NCBI RefSeq assembly: GCF_900609065.1
Contig: NZ_UXAU01000010.1
Span: forward strand, 1 to 64,000
Direction of reading: 5' to 3'
Length of the DNA: 64,000 nt
Source of the DNA: Arthrobacter ulcerisalmonis
Lineage (GTDB): Bacteria > Actinomycetota > Actinomycetes > Actinomycetales > Micrococcaceae
In this document: piece by piece, positions 9,349 to 17,226 of the stretch
How positions within the stretch are numbered: position 1 is the first letter of the stretch
How the letters are laid out: each line of letters begins with the position of its first letter
Made by a program: the position numbers and the translations under genes
The notes under the pieces: generated by a model
Database searches by the model: none
What the model was told of the DNA's origin: nothing
The model's input: the letters and a program-made list of their open reading frames with translations, nothing else

Positions 9349-9672
9349 TCAGCCGCCAGAGGGAGTGTCCAGCACAGCGGCCAGGAGACCCGGGAACCGA
9401 GCCTCCAGGTCCTCGGATCGCAGACTCAGTCGGCGACCGCGGCCATTGGCTTCATTGCGGATCACGCCAGCCTCACGCAGGACCTTCATCAAGTGCGACT
9501 TGGTGGATTTCGGCATGTCCGGGATGCTCAGCGAGCAATCGGCCATGTCCATGGCGCCGGACCTGAGTTGGCGAACCACGTCCAGCCGCTCCGGATCGCT
9601 CAACGCGAAAAGCACTCCGGTCAGGAGCAGGTCATCTCGGTCAGGATGCGGTAGGTTCGCCGTCGTCGCCAC
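9349..9672 (-). CDS. ArsR-family transcriptional regulator
   Basis: A 107-residue winged-helix protein. The HTH region (about residues 22-85) reads SDPERLDVVRQLRSG, then MPKSTKSHLMKVLREAGVI as the recognition helix, and NGRGRRLSLRSEDLEARFPG as the wing. There is no cysteine cluster typical of metal-sensing ArsR proteins, so a non-metal effector is more likely. It is divergent from an MFS exporter, and two copies of a TTCGA-N6-TYGAA dyad lie between them. The pair is therefore a probable self-regulated efflux module. Confidence 0.88.
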   Translation of the reverse strand: MATTANLPHPDRDDLLLTGVLFALSDPERLDVVRQLRSGAMDMADCSLSIPDMPKSTKSHLMKVLREAGVIRNEANGRGRRLSLRSEDLEARFPGLLAAVLDTPSGG

Positions 9673-9674
9673 GG

Positions 9675-9735
9675 TTCGACTTTAGTTGAACCATTGGCGA
9701 AATGCCAGTACGCTGACACTTCGAGTTATTTCGAA
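9675..9735. promoter_or_regulatory. Two matching 16-bp operators between ArsR and MFS genes
   Basis: TTCGA-CTTTAG-TTGAA (9675-9690) and TTCGA-GTTATT-TCGAA (9720-9735) share the dyad TTCGA-N6-TYGAA, with centres 45 bp apart. The first lies 3 nt before the ArsR start codon, the second 34 nt before the MFS ATG. They are the best candidates for binding by the divergent ArsR-family protein. Confidence 0.65.
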
Positions 9736-9768
9736 CCAAAGCTCTTGGGCATTTCCCTGTGGGCCAAC

Positions 9769-11058
9769 ATGAAGGTGGCAGTTTTGACGCTCTCCCCCGG
9801 AACCGGACGCCAGGAAACACGGCGGCGGCTAGGCTTCGGCCTCATCGCCGCAGCCACGGCAGCCATGATGGCCGGCGCCAGCGCACCGTCACCCTTCTAT
9901 CCCACGCTCCAGGAGCAACTCCACCTGCTGCCGGTTGCCACCACGGGCGTCTTCGCCGTCTACGCGGTGGCACTGCTTGCAGCCCTCTTGGTCTTCGGGT
10001 CCATTTCCGACCACCTGGGACGGCGGCCGGTCATCAGCGCGGCATTCATCCTGCTGGCGGCCAGCGTGACAGCCTTCCTCCTTGCGGATTCCCTTACCAT
10101 GCTCCTGGTGGCCAGGGTCCTGCAAGGAATAGCCAGTGGGGTGTTGCTGACCACCCTCTCGGCAGCCATTGCTGATCTCGAATCCAAAGACAGCCCCGGT
10201 GCCAGCGCAGCCTGGAACACCGTGGCCCCGCTGGGCGGCCTGGCACTGGGAGCGCTGGCCTCAGGCCTGCTCCTCGACCTGTTGGCAGAGCCCCGGGCCC
10301 TGGTTTTCATCTCCCTTTCGGTGCTCTACGTGGTGTTTGCCGGCCTGGTTTGGGCCGCGCCGGAAACGTCGCCCCGGATCACCGGCTGGGCAGCGTCACT
10401 CAAACCGCACGTGAGCATCCCGGCAGCGGCCCGAGGCGCCTTCATTTCTGGCACACCTGCGGTGTTCGCAGGGTGGGCCACCGGTGGTTTGTACCTTTCC
10501 CTCGGCGCAGCCATTGTCCACGGCACCTTCGGGATCCAGGAACACCTCTGGCAAGGCATTGTCATCACCGCCCTTGCTGGCACGGGAGCCATCACGGCCG
10601 CTGTGCTGCACCATTTCCCCGCACGCACCATCACGATTTTTGGGACCAGCGCGCTGGCAACCGGAACTGCGCTGAGCATGATTGCGCTCAGCCTGGGCTC
10701 GTTCCCGCTCTTCCTCGCCACGGTGGTGGTTGCGGGCGCAGGGTTTGGCACCGCGTTCATGGGCGTGATCCGCTCCATCAGCCCACTGGTGGCGGATCAC
10801 GAGCGGGCAGGCACGTTTGCTGCACTGTTCGTGGTGGCTTACACAGCGTTCGGCATCCCCGCCGTCCTGGCCGGGCTGCTGGCTCCCATCCTCTCGCTGC
10901 CCACCACCACCTACCTCTATGGCGGCATTGTGACGGTACTTGCGGCGTTCGCAGCGCTCAGCAGGGCGCGAAGCCGCGACCCGAAAGACGCTTCGGGCGA
11001 GGCGGACAAGATTGACGGGCTGGCCCTCAGCAGGGCCACCGCCGATACCCACCCGTAG
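9769..11058 (+). CDS. MFS transporter next to an ArsR regulator
   Basis: A 429-residue major facilitator with about 12 membrane segments. The A-type motif SDHLGRRPVISAAFILLAASVTA follows segment 2 (near residues 78-100), and segment 1 contains GASAPSPFYPTLQEQL. These features are common in drug:H+ antiporter-like exporters. I chose ATG 9769 (MKVAVLTLSP) because the upstream in-frame extension runs into the operator at 9720-9735. The substrate is unknown. Expression is probably relieved when the divergent ArsR protein releases the two operators. Confidence 0.9.
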   Translation: MKVAVLTLSPGTGRQETRRRLGFGLIAAATAAMMAGASAPSPFYPTLQEQLHLLPVATTGVFAVYAVALLAALLVFGSISDHLGRRPVISAAFILLAASVTAFLLADSLTMLLVARVLQGIASGVLLTTLSAAIADLESKDSPGASAAWNTVAPLGGLALGALASGLLLDLLAEPRALVFISLSVLYVVFAGLVWAAPETSPRITGWAASLKPHVSIPAAARGAFISGTPAVFAGWATGGLYLSLGAAIVHGTFGIQEHLWQGIVITALAGTGAITAAVLHHFPARTITIFGTSALATGTALSMIALSLGSFPLFLATVVVAGAGFGTAFMGVIRSISPLVADHERAGTFAALFVVAYTAFGIPAVLAGLLAPILSLPTTTYLYGGIVTVLAAFAALSRARSRDPKDASGEADKIDGLALSRATADTHP

Positions 11059-11063
11059 TCAGT

Positions 11064-11408
11064 TCATCCCTCGTCGGCGCCTGAAACCACTCCGGCGTTG
11101 CCGTAGTCGCCGTCTTCATAGTTGCCGTGGCCTGCTTTGTGCCGGCCTTCCTTGTTGGCAACCACCCCAGCGGCACCGTAGTCCCCTTCTTCGTACTCGC
11201 CGTCGTCGCCGTCTCCAGCTGGCGTGGCACGGTCCCCGACGATGCCCGCGGCGCCGTAATCGCCGTCGTCGTATTCGCCCTCCGCGGCCGGGGCGGTACC
11301 TACAGCACCCGCTTTTCCGTAGTCGCCCTCGGTGTATTGGCCATCGTGGCCGGTCTCCGCGGGCTCCTGGCGTTCCGCCGTCGATCCATGCTCAGTGTCT
11401 TTGCTCAT
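11064..11408 (-). CDS. Acidic four-repeat protein with GDYG motif
   Basis: A 114-residue, highly acidic, Gly/Asp/Tyr-rich protein with no membrane segment or signal peptide. It holds four imperfect 15-residue repeats at residues 23-37, 44-58, 70-84 and 95-109, consensus G-[EQN]-Y-x-[ED]-G-D-Y-G-x-A-G-x-V. They are separated by Ala/Asp/Gly-rich linkers of 6 to 11 residues. I do not recognise the family. It lies downstream of the MMPL exporter on the same strand but beyond a hairpin, and is convergent with the MFS gene 5 nt away. Confidence 0.75.
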   Translation of the reverse strand: MSKDTEHGSTAERQEPAETGHDGQYTEGDYGKAGAVGTAPAAEGEYDDGDYGAAGIVGDRATPAGDGDDGEYEEGDYGAAGVVANKEGRHKAGHGNYEDGDYGNAGVVSGADEG

Positions 11409-11466
11409 TGGTCGTCACTTCCTCGTGGACAGCGCACCCGGACAGCACGCGCTTTTGCAGTCTACG

Positions 11467-11509
11467 TCCGGGCGGGCGAAGGTGTCAGGGAAACCTTCGT
11501 CCGCCCGGA
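11467..11509 (-). terminator. Hairpin after the MMPL gene
   Basis: A 17-bp stem with one G-T pair (arms 11467-11483 and 11493-11509, 9-nt loop) lies 14 nt past the MMPL stop. It is a probable terminator separating MMPL from the GDYG-repeat gene, though no T-tract follows. Confidence 0.6.
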
Positions 11510-11522
11510 ATGACGGCGCCGC

Positions 11523-13718
11523 CTACCGGCCGGCTTCCAGCACTTCCGCAACATGCTTGCCATGGTGCTCACCCGTATCCGGAACCTCGCGGCCCAATTT
11601 GCTGGGCCACCAGATCTTCGCGCCGAGATCGTAGGCCAACGCCGGAACCAGCAGCGAGCGAACCAGGACAGTGTCCAGCAGCACGCCGAACGCCACAATG
11701 AAGGCCAACTGCGCCAGGAACATGATGGGGATGATGCCCAGCGCGGCGAAGGTTGCCGCCAGGACCACGCCGGCGGAGGTGATGACGCCACCGGTCACCA
11801 CCAGGCCGCGCAGGATCCCGGCCCGGGTCCCGTGCTTCAGCGACTCCTCCCGGACCCTGCTCATCAAGAAGATGTTGTAGTCAACGCCCAAGGCCACGAG
11901 GAACACGAAGCCGAACAGCGGCACCGTGGCGTCGGCCCCCGGGAACCCCAGGATGTTGTTGAAGACGAAAGCGGCAACACCCATGGCGGCACCGTAGGAC
12001 AGGACCACGGAGAGCACCAGCAGGATGGGCGCCACGACGGAGCGCAGCAGCAACATCAGGATGAAGAAGATCACCACCAGGATGATGGGGATGATGATGA
12101 CCAGGTCGCGCTGGGCGGTGCTATTGGTATCCAGCGCCGTGGCCGTGACGCCGCCTACCAGCGCGCTCGGGTCCACGTTCTTCGCGTCGACGCGGAGGGT
12201 CTTGACGGTTTCCTCCGCCTCCAGCGAGTCAGCGGCGTTGCTCAGGGTGGCGTTGATCAGCACCCTGCCTTCGCGGACGTCCGGATCGCTGGGAGTCCCC
12301 GGGGCACCCGTGATGGGCACGCTGCCCGCAGCCAACAGGTAGGCGTCACCCACGCCGTCGGCCGCCTTCACCGCGGCCAGCACCTCCTGGGCCTTGCCCT
12401 GGTCAGCGACGACGACGGCGGGGCTGCCGCTGCCGGCGTCGAAATGGCGCGCCAACGCGTCCTGGCCGTCCACAGCGTTCGACGCCGTGAGGATAACTGC
12501 GGTCTGCGGCACGCCGTTGGCCTTCAGTTGCAGCAGGCCGCCGGCAGCGACGACGAGCAGCAGAACCGATCCCACCCAGACAATGCGCGGGCGGCGGGAC
12601 ACCAACGAGCCAGTGGCGCGCCAGATCCCCTTCTGGCCTTCAAGGCCGGTGACCAGTTCTGGTTCGCGCTGATCCGCTGGCACCAGCTTGGGCCGGAAAG
12701 GCCAGAACGCGGCCCGCCCGAAGAGCGCCATCAACGCCGGCAGCAGCGTGAGGGCTGCGAAGAGCGCGCATAGGATGCCCGCAGCGGCCACCGGGCCGAG
12801 TGCCTTGTTGGAATTGAGGTCGGAGAAGAGCAGGCACAAGAGCGCGATGATTACGGTGGCGCCCGAGGCCAGGATGGGCTCGAAAGACGCCTTCCAGGCC
12901 GTGAGGACCGCCGCGGTGCGGTTGGTAGTGTGCGTCAGTGCCTCACGGAAACGGGCCACAAAGAGCAGTGCGTAGTCAGTCGCCGCACCAATGACCAGGA
13001 TGGAGAGGATGCCTTGGCTTTGGCCGTTCAACTGGATCCAGCCCGCCTTGGCCATGCCGAAGACCAACAAGATGGCCGCGCAGAGAGCAAACACAGAGGT
13101 GAACAGCACCACGATTGGAAGCAGCAGCGACCGATAAACGATGAGCAGGATGACGAACACGGCGCCCAAAGCCACCAACAGAAGGATCCCGTCAATGCCG
13201 GCGAACGCGGCGGTGAGGTCAGCGGCCAGACCAGCCGGCCCTGTGACGTAGGTCTGCATGCCCTCCGGTGCACCCGCCGCCACGGTGTCGCGCAGTTCCT
13301 TGACCGCATCCTTCAACTCGCCCGAGGAACTGATGGGCGCCACAAACTGCACGGCGCGGCCGTCCTGGGACGGGATGGGACCGATCACGGTGCTGCCCAA
13401 CTTCAAATCGGTCAGCTCATTTTTCAGCGCTGCCACCTGGCCCAGCTGGGCCGGCGTCAAGGGATCGGCATTTTCGAGCACAATAATGCCGGGCACTTCA
13501 TCAGAGTCGCGGAACTTGGCCTGCCAATCCTGGGCTGCCGTGGCCTCCGCGCTCGCGGGTAGGAACGACGCCTGATCGTTGGAGGAAACTTCGTCCAACC
13601 GGCCAAATGTGGGGCCGCCAATGCCGGCCACCACCAACCAGGTCAGAACCAACAGAACAGGGATGAGCCAGCGCAGCCAGAACGGGACTCGTTCCAGTTT
13701 CGGTTGTTTCGGTTTCAT
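11523..13718 (-). CDS. MMPL/RND-family transporter
   Basis: A 731-residue membrane exporter of the MMPL class (hydrophobe/amphiphile efflux, mycobacterial MmpL- and YdfJ-like). It has one membrane segment, an extracellular domain, five or six segments, a second extracellular domain and five or six more segments. The duplicated motifs GAATDYALLFVARFREAL (near 245) and ALGVDYNIFLMSRVREE (near 610) carry the intramembrane Asp-Tyr pairs used for proton coupling. It is divergent from a MarR regulator with an 8-3-8 palindrome between them, 45 nt before its start, so repression by MarR and induction by a toxic compound are likely. Confidence 0.93.
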   Translation of the reverse strand: MKPKQPKLERVPFWLRWLIPVLLVLTWLVVAGIGGPTFGRLDEVSSNDQASFLPASAEATAAQDWQAKFRDSDEVPGIIVLENADPLTPAQLGQVAALKNELTDLKLGSTVIGPIPSQDGRAVQFVAPISSSGELKDAVKELRDTVAAGAPEGMQTYVTGPAGLAADLTAAFAGIDGILLLVALGAVFVILLIVYRSLLLPIVVLFTSVFALCAAILLVFGMAKAGWIQLNGQSQGILSILVIGAATDYALLFVARFREALTHTTNRTAAVLTAWKASFEPILASGATVIIALLCLLFSDLNSNKALGPVAAAGILCALFAALTLLPALMALFGRAAFWPFRPKLVPADQREPELVTGLEGQKGIWRATGSLVSRRPRIVWVGSVLLLVVAAGGLLQLKANGVPQTAVILTASNAVDGQDALARHFDAGSGSPAVVVADQGKAQEVLAAVKAADGVGDAYLLAAGSVPITGAPGTPSDPDVREGRVLINATLSNAADSLEAEETVKTLRVDAKNVDPSALVGGVTATALDTNSTAQRDLVIIIPIILVVIFFILMLLLRSVVAPILLVLSVVLSYGAAMGVAAFVFNNILGFPGADATVPLFGFVFLVALGVDYNIFLMSRVREESLKHGTRAGILRGLVVTGGVITSAGVVLAATFAALGIIPIMFLAQLAFIVAFGVLLDTVLVRSLLVPALAYDLGAKIWWPSKLGREVPDTGEHHGKHVAEVLEAGR

Positions 13719-13762
13719 GGCGCCTTCCGGGCAGTGGCGTGAATATTTGTTCCAGCCTAGAC

Positions 13763-13781
13763 TATCTCCATGATGGAGATA
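13763..13781. promoter_or_regulatory. MarR-type operator
   Basis: TATCTCCA-TGA-TGGAGATA is a perfect 8-bp-arm dyad lying between the divergent MMPL and MarR genes. On the minus strand a TAGTCT hexamer, a candidate -10 for MMPL, overlaps its end. Position and size fit MarR binding. Confidence 0.65.
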
Positions 13782-13888
13782 ATCGCCAGTAGGCGTTCTT
13801 CACAGCAACGGACAGACTGCTTCTAGTACTATCCGTCAGTACGGCCAGAGCACTTCGGCTCTGGGTGATTCCACCGGAAGGGGTGATC

Positions 13889-14437
13889 GTGGCAGCCAAG
13901 GACACCAATCGACCGGGCGCCGCGGACGCATCCTCCGCCGACCCGATTCCAGCGACAGGCACACCCGGGCCACCGTCCACCATGCATCCGCTCATCAGGC
14001 TGCTCCAGGAGTTCACCCTGGAGGCCAACCGGTACGTCGAGGCTGCCGGCGGAAAGCAGGACATGCACCGGACCGATCTGAATGCGTTGGCGGTGATCAT
14101 GCGGCACACCGCCAAGGGAAACGTGGTGACACCAGGGCTCTTGCGCAAGGAACTGCACCTGAGCTCACCTGCCACTACCGCCCTGGTGGACCGCCTCGAC
14201 CTCTCCGGGCACGTGGTCCGCGAGCGGCACGGCACCGACCGGCGCCAAATTCAGCTGAAGATGACGCCCAAGGCTTTCCGGGATGGCGGCGCGATCTTCG
14301 CACCACTGTCGCGCACCATGATGGGAGCCATGTCCACTTTCAGCGACGATGAGCTGGCCACTGTCACCCGCTTCATGGCCGCCATGGTGGATGCCACCGT
14401 GGATGCCCGGGCAGAGCACACCAGTCCCCCGGCATGA
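13889..14437 (+). CDS. MarR-family transcriptional regulator
   Basis: A 182-residue winged-helix regulator. The HTH lies at about 80-130, with VVTPGLLRKELHLSSPATTALVDRLD as the recognition region and the wing SGHVVRERHGTDRRQIQLKMT. The N-terminus (about 1-35) is disordered and Ala/Pro-rich. I chose GTG 13889 because GGAAGGGG lies 5 nt upstream; an earlier GTG at 13865 is possible. It is divergent from the MMPL exporter and probably represses it and itself through the palindrome at 13763-13781. Confidence 0.9.
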   Translation: MAAKDTNRPGAADASSADPIPATGTPGPPSTMHPLIRLLQEFTLEANRYVEAAGGKQDMHRTDLNALAVIMRHTAKGNVVTPGLLRKELHLSSPATTALVDRLDLSGHVVRERHGTDRRQIQLKMTPKAFRDGGAIFAPLSRTMMGAMSTFSDDELATVTRFMAAMVDATVDARAEHTSPPA

Positions 14438-14509
14438 GCTGTGGTGCGGCCCAAACTCGACGGGTCCACCCGCCAAACGTCCGCGCGTCAGCGCCAGCTA
14501 AGCGAGCGG

Positions 14510-15022
14510 TCAGCCTTGCTGCGCGGCCCACTCGTCCACGCGGCGGTTGCTCTCCGCTTCCGAGAGATCCTCCACCCGCATCATGATGGACCACCGCACG
14601 CCAAACGGATCGCGGATACTGGCGTACCGGTCACCGGAAACGAAGGTACTGAGCGGCTCCCGGATGGTGGCGCCCGCTGCCTGCGCGCGCTGCACCAAAG
14701 CATCGGCGTCCTCGCAGTAGAAGCCCAGGGAGTAGCAGTCGTCTTCGCCAACTGGCGACGGAACCAAGTGATAATCGGCGTTCGGCTCACCCAGTTGCAA
14801 GCGCCCGTGCCCCAGTTCGAGTTCGGCGTGGACCACCACCCCACCCATCTCCGTGCTGCCCACCAGCCGCGCCCCGAAGACGTCCTGGTAGAAGGCAATG
14901 GCGTCCTTGGCGTGGGGAATCGAGAGGAACGGCGTCAGGGACGTTGATCCGTTGGGAATGCCGTGGGTGGTGTGCTCACCGTGGGCGGCAGTGTTCGCTT
15001 CGGGGCTTGTAGTATCTGTCAT
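14510..15022 (-). CDS. VOC-family (glyoxalase/PhnB-like) protein
   Basis: A 170-residue protein of the vicinal oxygen chelate fold. After a Thr/His-rich N-terminus (1-27) it shows two beta-alpha-beta-beta-beta modules: SLTPFLSIPHAKDAIAFYQDVF (about 28-49) and YSLGFYCEDADALVQRAQAAG (near 95-115). The ending DPFGVRWSIM is typical of PhnB-like proteins. Members include dioxygenases, resistance proteins and binding proteins, so the reaction is unknown. I prefer ATG 15022 (MTDTTSPEA). It is convergent with marR and divergent from the frameshifted AraC gene. Confidence 0.87.
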   Translation of the reverse strand: MTDTTSPEANTAAHGEHTTHGIPNGSTSLTPFLSIPHAKDAIAFYQDVFGARLVGSTEMGGVVVHAELELGHGRLQLGEPNADYHLVPSPVGEDDCYSLGFYCEDADALVQRAQAAGATIREPLSTFVSGDRYASIRDPFGVRWSIMMRVEDLSEAESNRRVDEWAAQQG

Positions 15023-15088
15023 GCCACTGACGCTACGCCCGCCGTCCGGGGACACGCTTGGAGATTCGCGACACGAAGGGATGGGTCC

Positions 15089-15912
15089 GTGGAACAGTCA
15101 TTTCAGGGGATTCTCTACCCCGCCCGGCTGCCCACCTTTCACCGGATTCCAGCGCCGCCCGCCGTCGCGGACTGGGTCCAGTGGTTTTGGATTCCTGAGT
15201 GGAACATCGAACCTGGCCGCACCTCCCGCCAGCACCTGATCGCCTTCCCCAACTCGAACCTGGTGGTGGAACCAGACGGCGTTGCCCTTTCCGGCCCGTC
15301 CACCCGGGCATCGCACCGGGACTTGAGCGGGCAGGGCTGGGCCGTCGGCGCGCTGCTGCGCCCGGCAGCGGTTCCGCTGTTCAGCTCCGACCCCGCCAGC
15401 CTGCGAGACAAGGAAGTGGCGTTCCCAGCGAATGTCCTGCACGGCCCGGTTTCGGCGGCCATGGCCGCTGGCGCCGCGTCCGACGCCGGTACCCACCGGG
15501 AGCAGGCAGTCCACGCCTTTGTTGGGTGGCTGGCTGCGTTGGCGGGACCTGCCGCGTCGGCCGAGGCCTTGCTGGCCAACAGACTCTTGGCCGTCATTGA
15601 TACGGAGCCGGACCTGACACGCATCGAAGACGTAGCGAGCGTGTTGGCAGTATCGCCGCGAACACTGCAGCGGCTGGCCAAGAGTACATCGGTCTAGGCC
15701 CCGCCGAGCTGATTCGGCGCAGGAGGCTGCAGGAAGCGGCGGAGACGACGCGGCTGGATCCCGCCGTCGACCTTTCAGCCCTTGCGGCCGAACTGGGCTA
15801 CGCAGACCACGCACACCTGACCCATGACTTCCAGAAGTATCTTGGCTTCACGCCCACGACGTACCGCCGAGCGGTTGGCGATTCCGCCACGGGCCAGCCG
15901 GCACACGAATAA
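15089..15912 (+). pseudogene. AraC-family regulator interrupted by a frameshift
   Basis: Reading from GTG 15089 (GAAGGGA 7 nt upstream) gives an N-terminal effector domain and the first HTH helix, VLAVSPRTLQRLAK, then leaves frame and stops at 15697. The other frame continues as YIGLGPAELIRRRRLQEAAE, then LSALAAELGYADHAHLTHDF and FTPTTYRR to a stop at 15912. Together these make a normal AraC protein of about 274 residues. One base is missing near 15685, where AAGAGTAC probably read AAGAGGTAC. It is either a recent null mutation or a sequencing error. Confidence 0.82.
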
Positions 15913-16038
15913 GGCGAACAGCGCCACCGGTTTTTCGACGACTGTTGAAAAAAGAAGTGGGCGACGCTAATCTGGAAGGACTGTGCTCCAGGACACATTC
16001 CCGGGGCTGGTCTCGACCCACCAGGCGTCAGGATGGTC

Positions 16039-17007
16039 ATGCCTCCCTCAGCAGCAGCTCCACCACAGCCTCAGCAGCTCATCTCGAGTGTTGCCACCTC
16101 GTTTGACCACTGGCGGCACCTCGTGGCGGAATCCTTCGTGCCGCTGGCCGCCCAAACCCGCGACCCAGACGGCTTCCATGGAACGCTGCGGTCCCGGACC
16201 CTGGACCGGATGTCCATCGTGGAGGTCTCGGCCACGTCGCACGAGGTGCACCGCACCCCAGCCCTCATCGCCAGGGCCAGCGAGCGCTATTTCAAGCTCA
16301 ACCTGCAATTGGAGGGCACTGGCCTGCTGATCCAGGACAACCGCGAGGCGGTCCTGCGCCCCGGCGACCTGGCCATCTACGACACCAGCAAGCCGTATAC
16401 CCTTTCCTTCGAGGAAAACGCCCGGCTCATGGTGATCATGTTCCCGTGCGATGCCCTGGCCCTGCCCACTGACTATGTGGGCCAACTCGCCGCCGTCCGG
16501 ATGGCAGGTAACACTGGCCTGAGCGGAATTGTGGGTCAGTTCATTGCCCAACTGGCAGGCAACCTTGATGTGCTCAGCGGTCCGAGCGGCTCGCGGCTGG
16601 CGGCCAACGCCCTGGACCTGGTGTCCACCATGCTGCACGGCGAGATGGACTTGGCCCCCGACCGGATGCGACCCCAGGCCTTGCTGGCCGTCTCCGCCCG
16701 GGAATACATCGACGCCAACCTTTCTGACCCGCAGCTTTCCCCCGCCAGTATCGCCGCCGCCCATTTCATCTCCACCCGCCAGCTCCACAAAATCTTCCAC
16801 GAGTCCGGTTCCACGGTGGCGGGCTGGATCAGGAGTCAACGGCTCGACGGCGCCCGTCGCGACCTGCAAGACCCGCTCCATGCTGGAAAACCCGTGGGCG
16901 CCGTGGCCGCCCGCTGGGGATTCGTGGACGCCGCGCACTTCAGCCGCACTTTCCGCGATGCTTACGGCATCTCCCCCAGCGATTGGCGCCGCGGCGTCCG
17001 GGCCTGA
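16039..17007 (+). CDS. AraC-family regulator with cupin-like ligand domain
   Basis: About 322 residues. The N-terminal AraC-binding-like domain (about 20-190) includes YFKLNLQLEGTGLLIQDNREAVLRPGDLAIYDTSKPYTLSF. The C-terminal AraC HTH (about 215-318) contains ISTRQLHKIFHESGSTVAGWI and AARWGFVDAAHFSRTFRDAYGISPSDWRRG. This architecture resembles regulators of amine, amide and aromatic catabolism. The start is ATG 16039 (AGGA 5 nt upstream) or ATG 16033 in the same frame. It faces the amino-acid permease convergently, so a link to the permease/ALDH pair is possible but unproven. Confidence 0.92.
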   Translation: MPPSAAAPPQPQQLISSVATSFDHWRHLVAESFVPLAAQTRDPDGFHGTLRSRTLDRMSIVEVSATSHEVHRTPALIARASERYFKLNLQLEGTGLLIQDNREAVLRPGDLAIYDTSKPYTLSFEENARLMVIMFPCDALALPTDYVGQLAAVRMAGNTGLSGIVGQFIAQLAGNLDVLSGPSGSRLAANALDLVSTMLHGEMDLAPDRMRPQALLAVSAREYIDANLSDPQLSPASIAAAHFISTRQLHKIFHESGSTVAGWIRSQRLDGARRDLQDPLHAGKPVGAVAARWGFVDAAHFSRTFRDAYGISPSDWRRGVRA

Positions 17008-17226
17008 GTTTTCGCACCGTTCTCGCGGATGTTGAATTCTCTGGGCTTGTTGCTGGCACCCCACGGGCAGGATTCGCTGCCTGGGAGCGGGAAGTATCCG
17101 GATCCCGACAGCTCACGTCGGCTGCCTGGAGTGGCTGGTACGAGGAAGAGGCCTGACGGGCGGGGCCTCCTGACGCCCCAGCCCGCCACGGCTACCGTCC
17201 ACAGCTGCGGACCGCAGCCCGCGCAC

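Noticed and set aside
11064-11408. CRISPR-like or satellite repeat
   Set aside because: Repeats are in-frame protein repeats with varied spacing and codons, not identical direct repeats with spacers.
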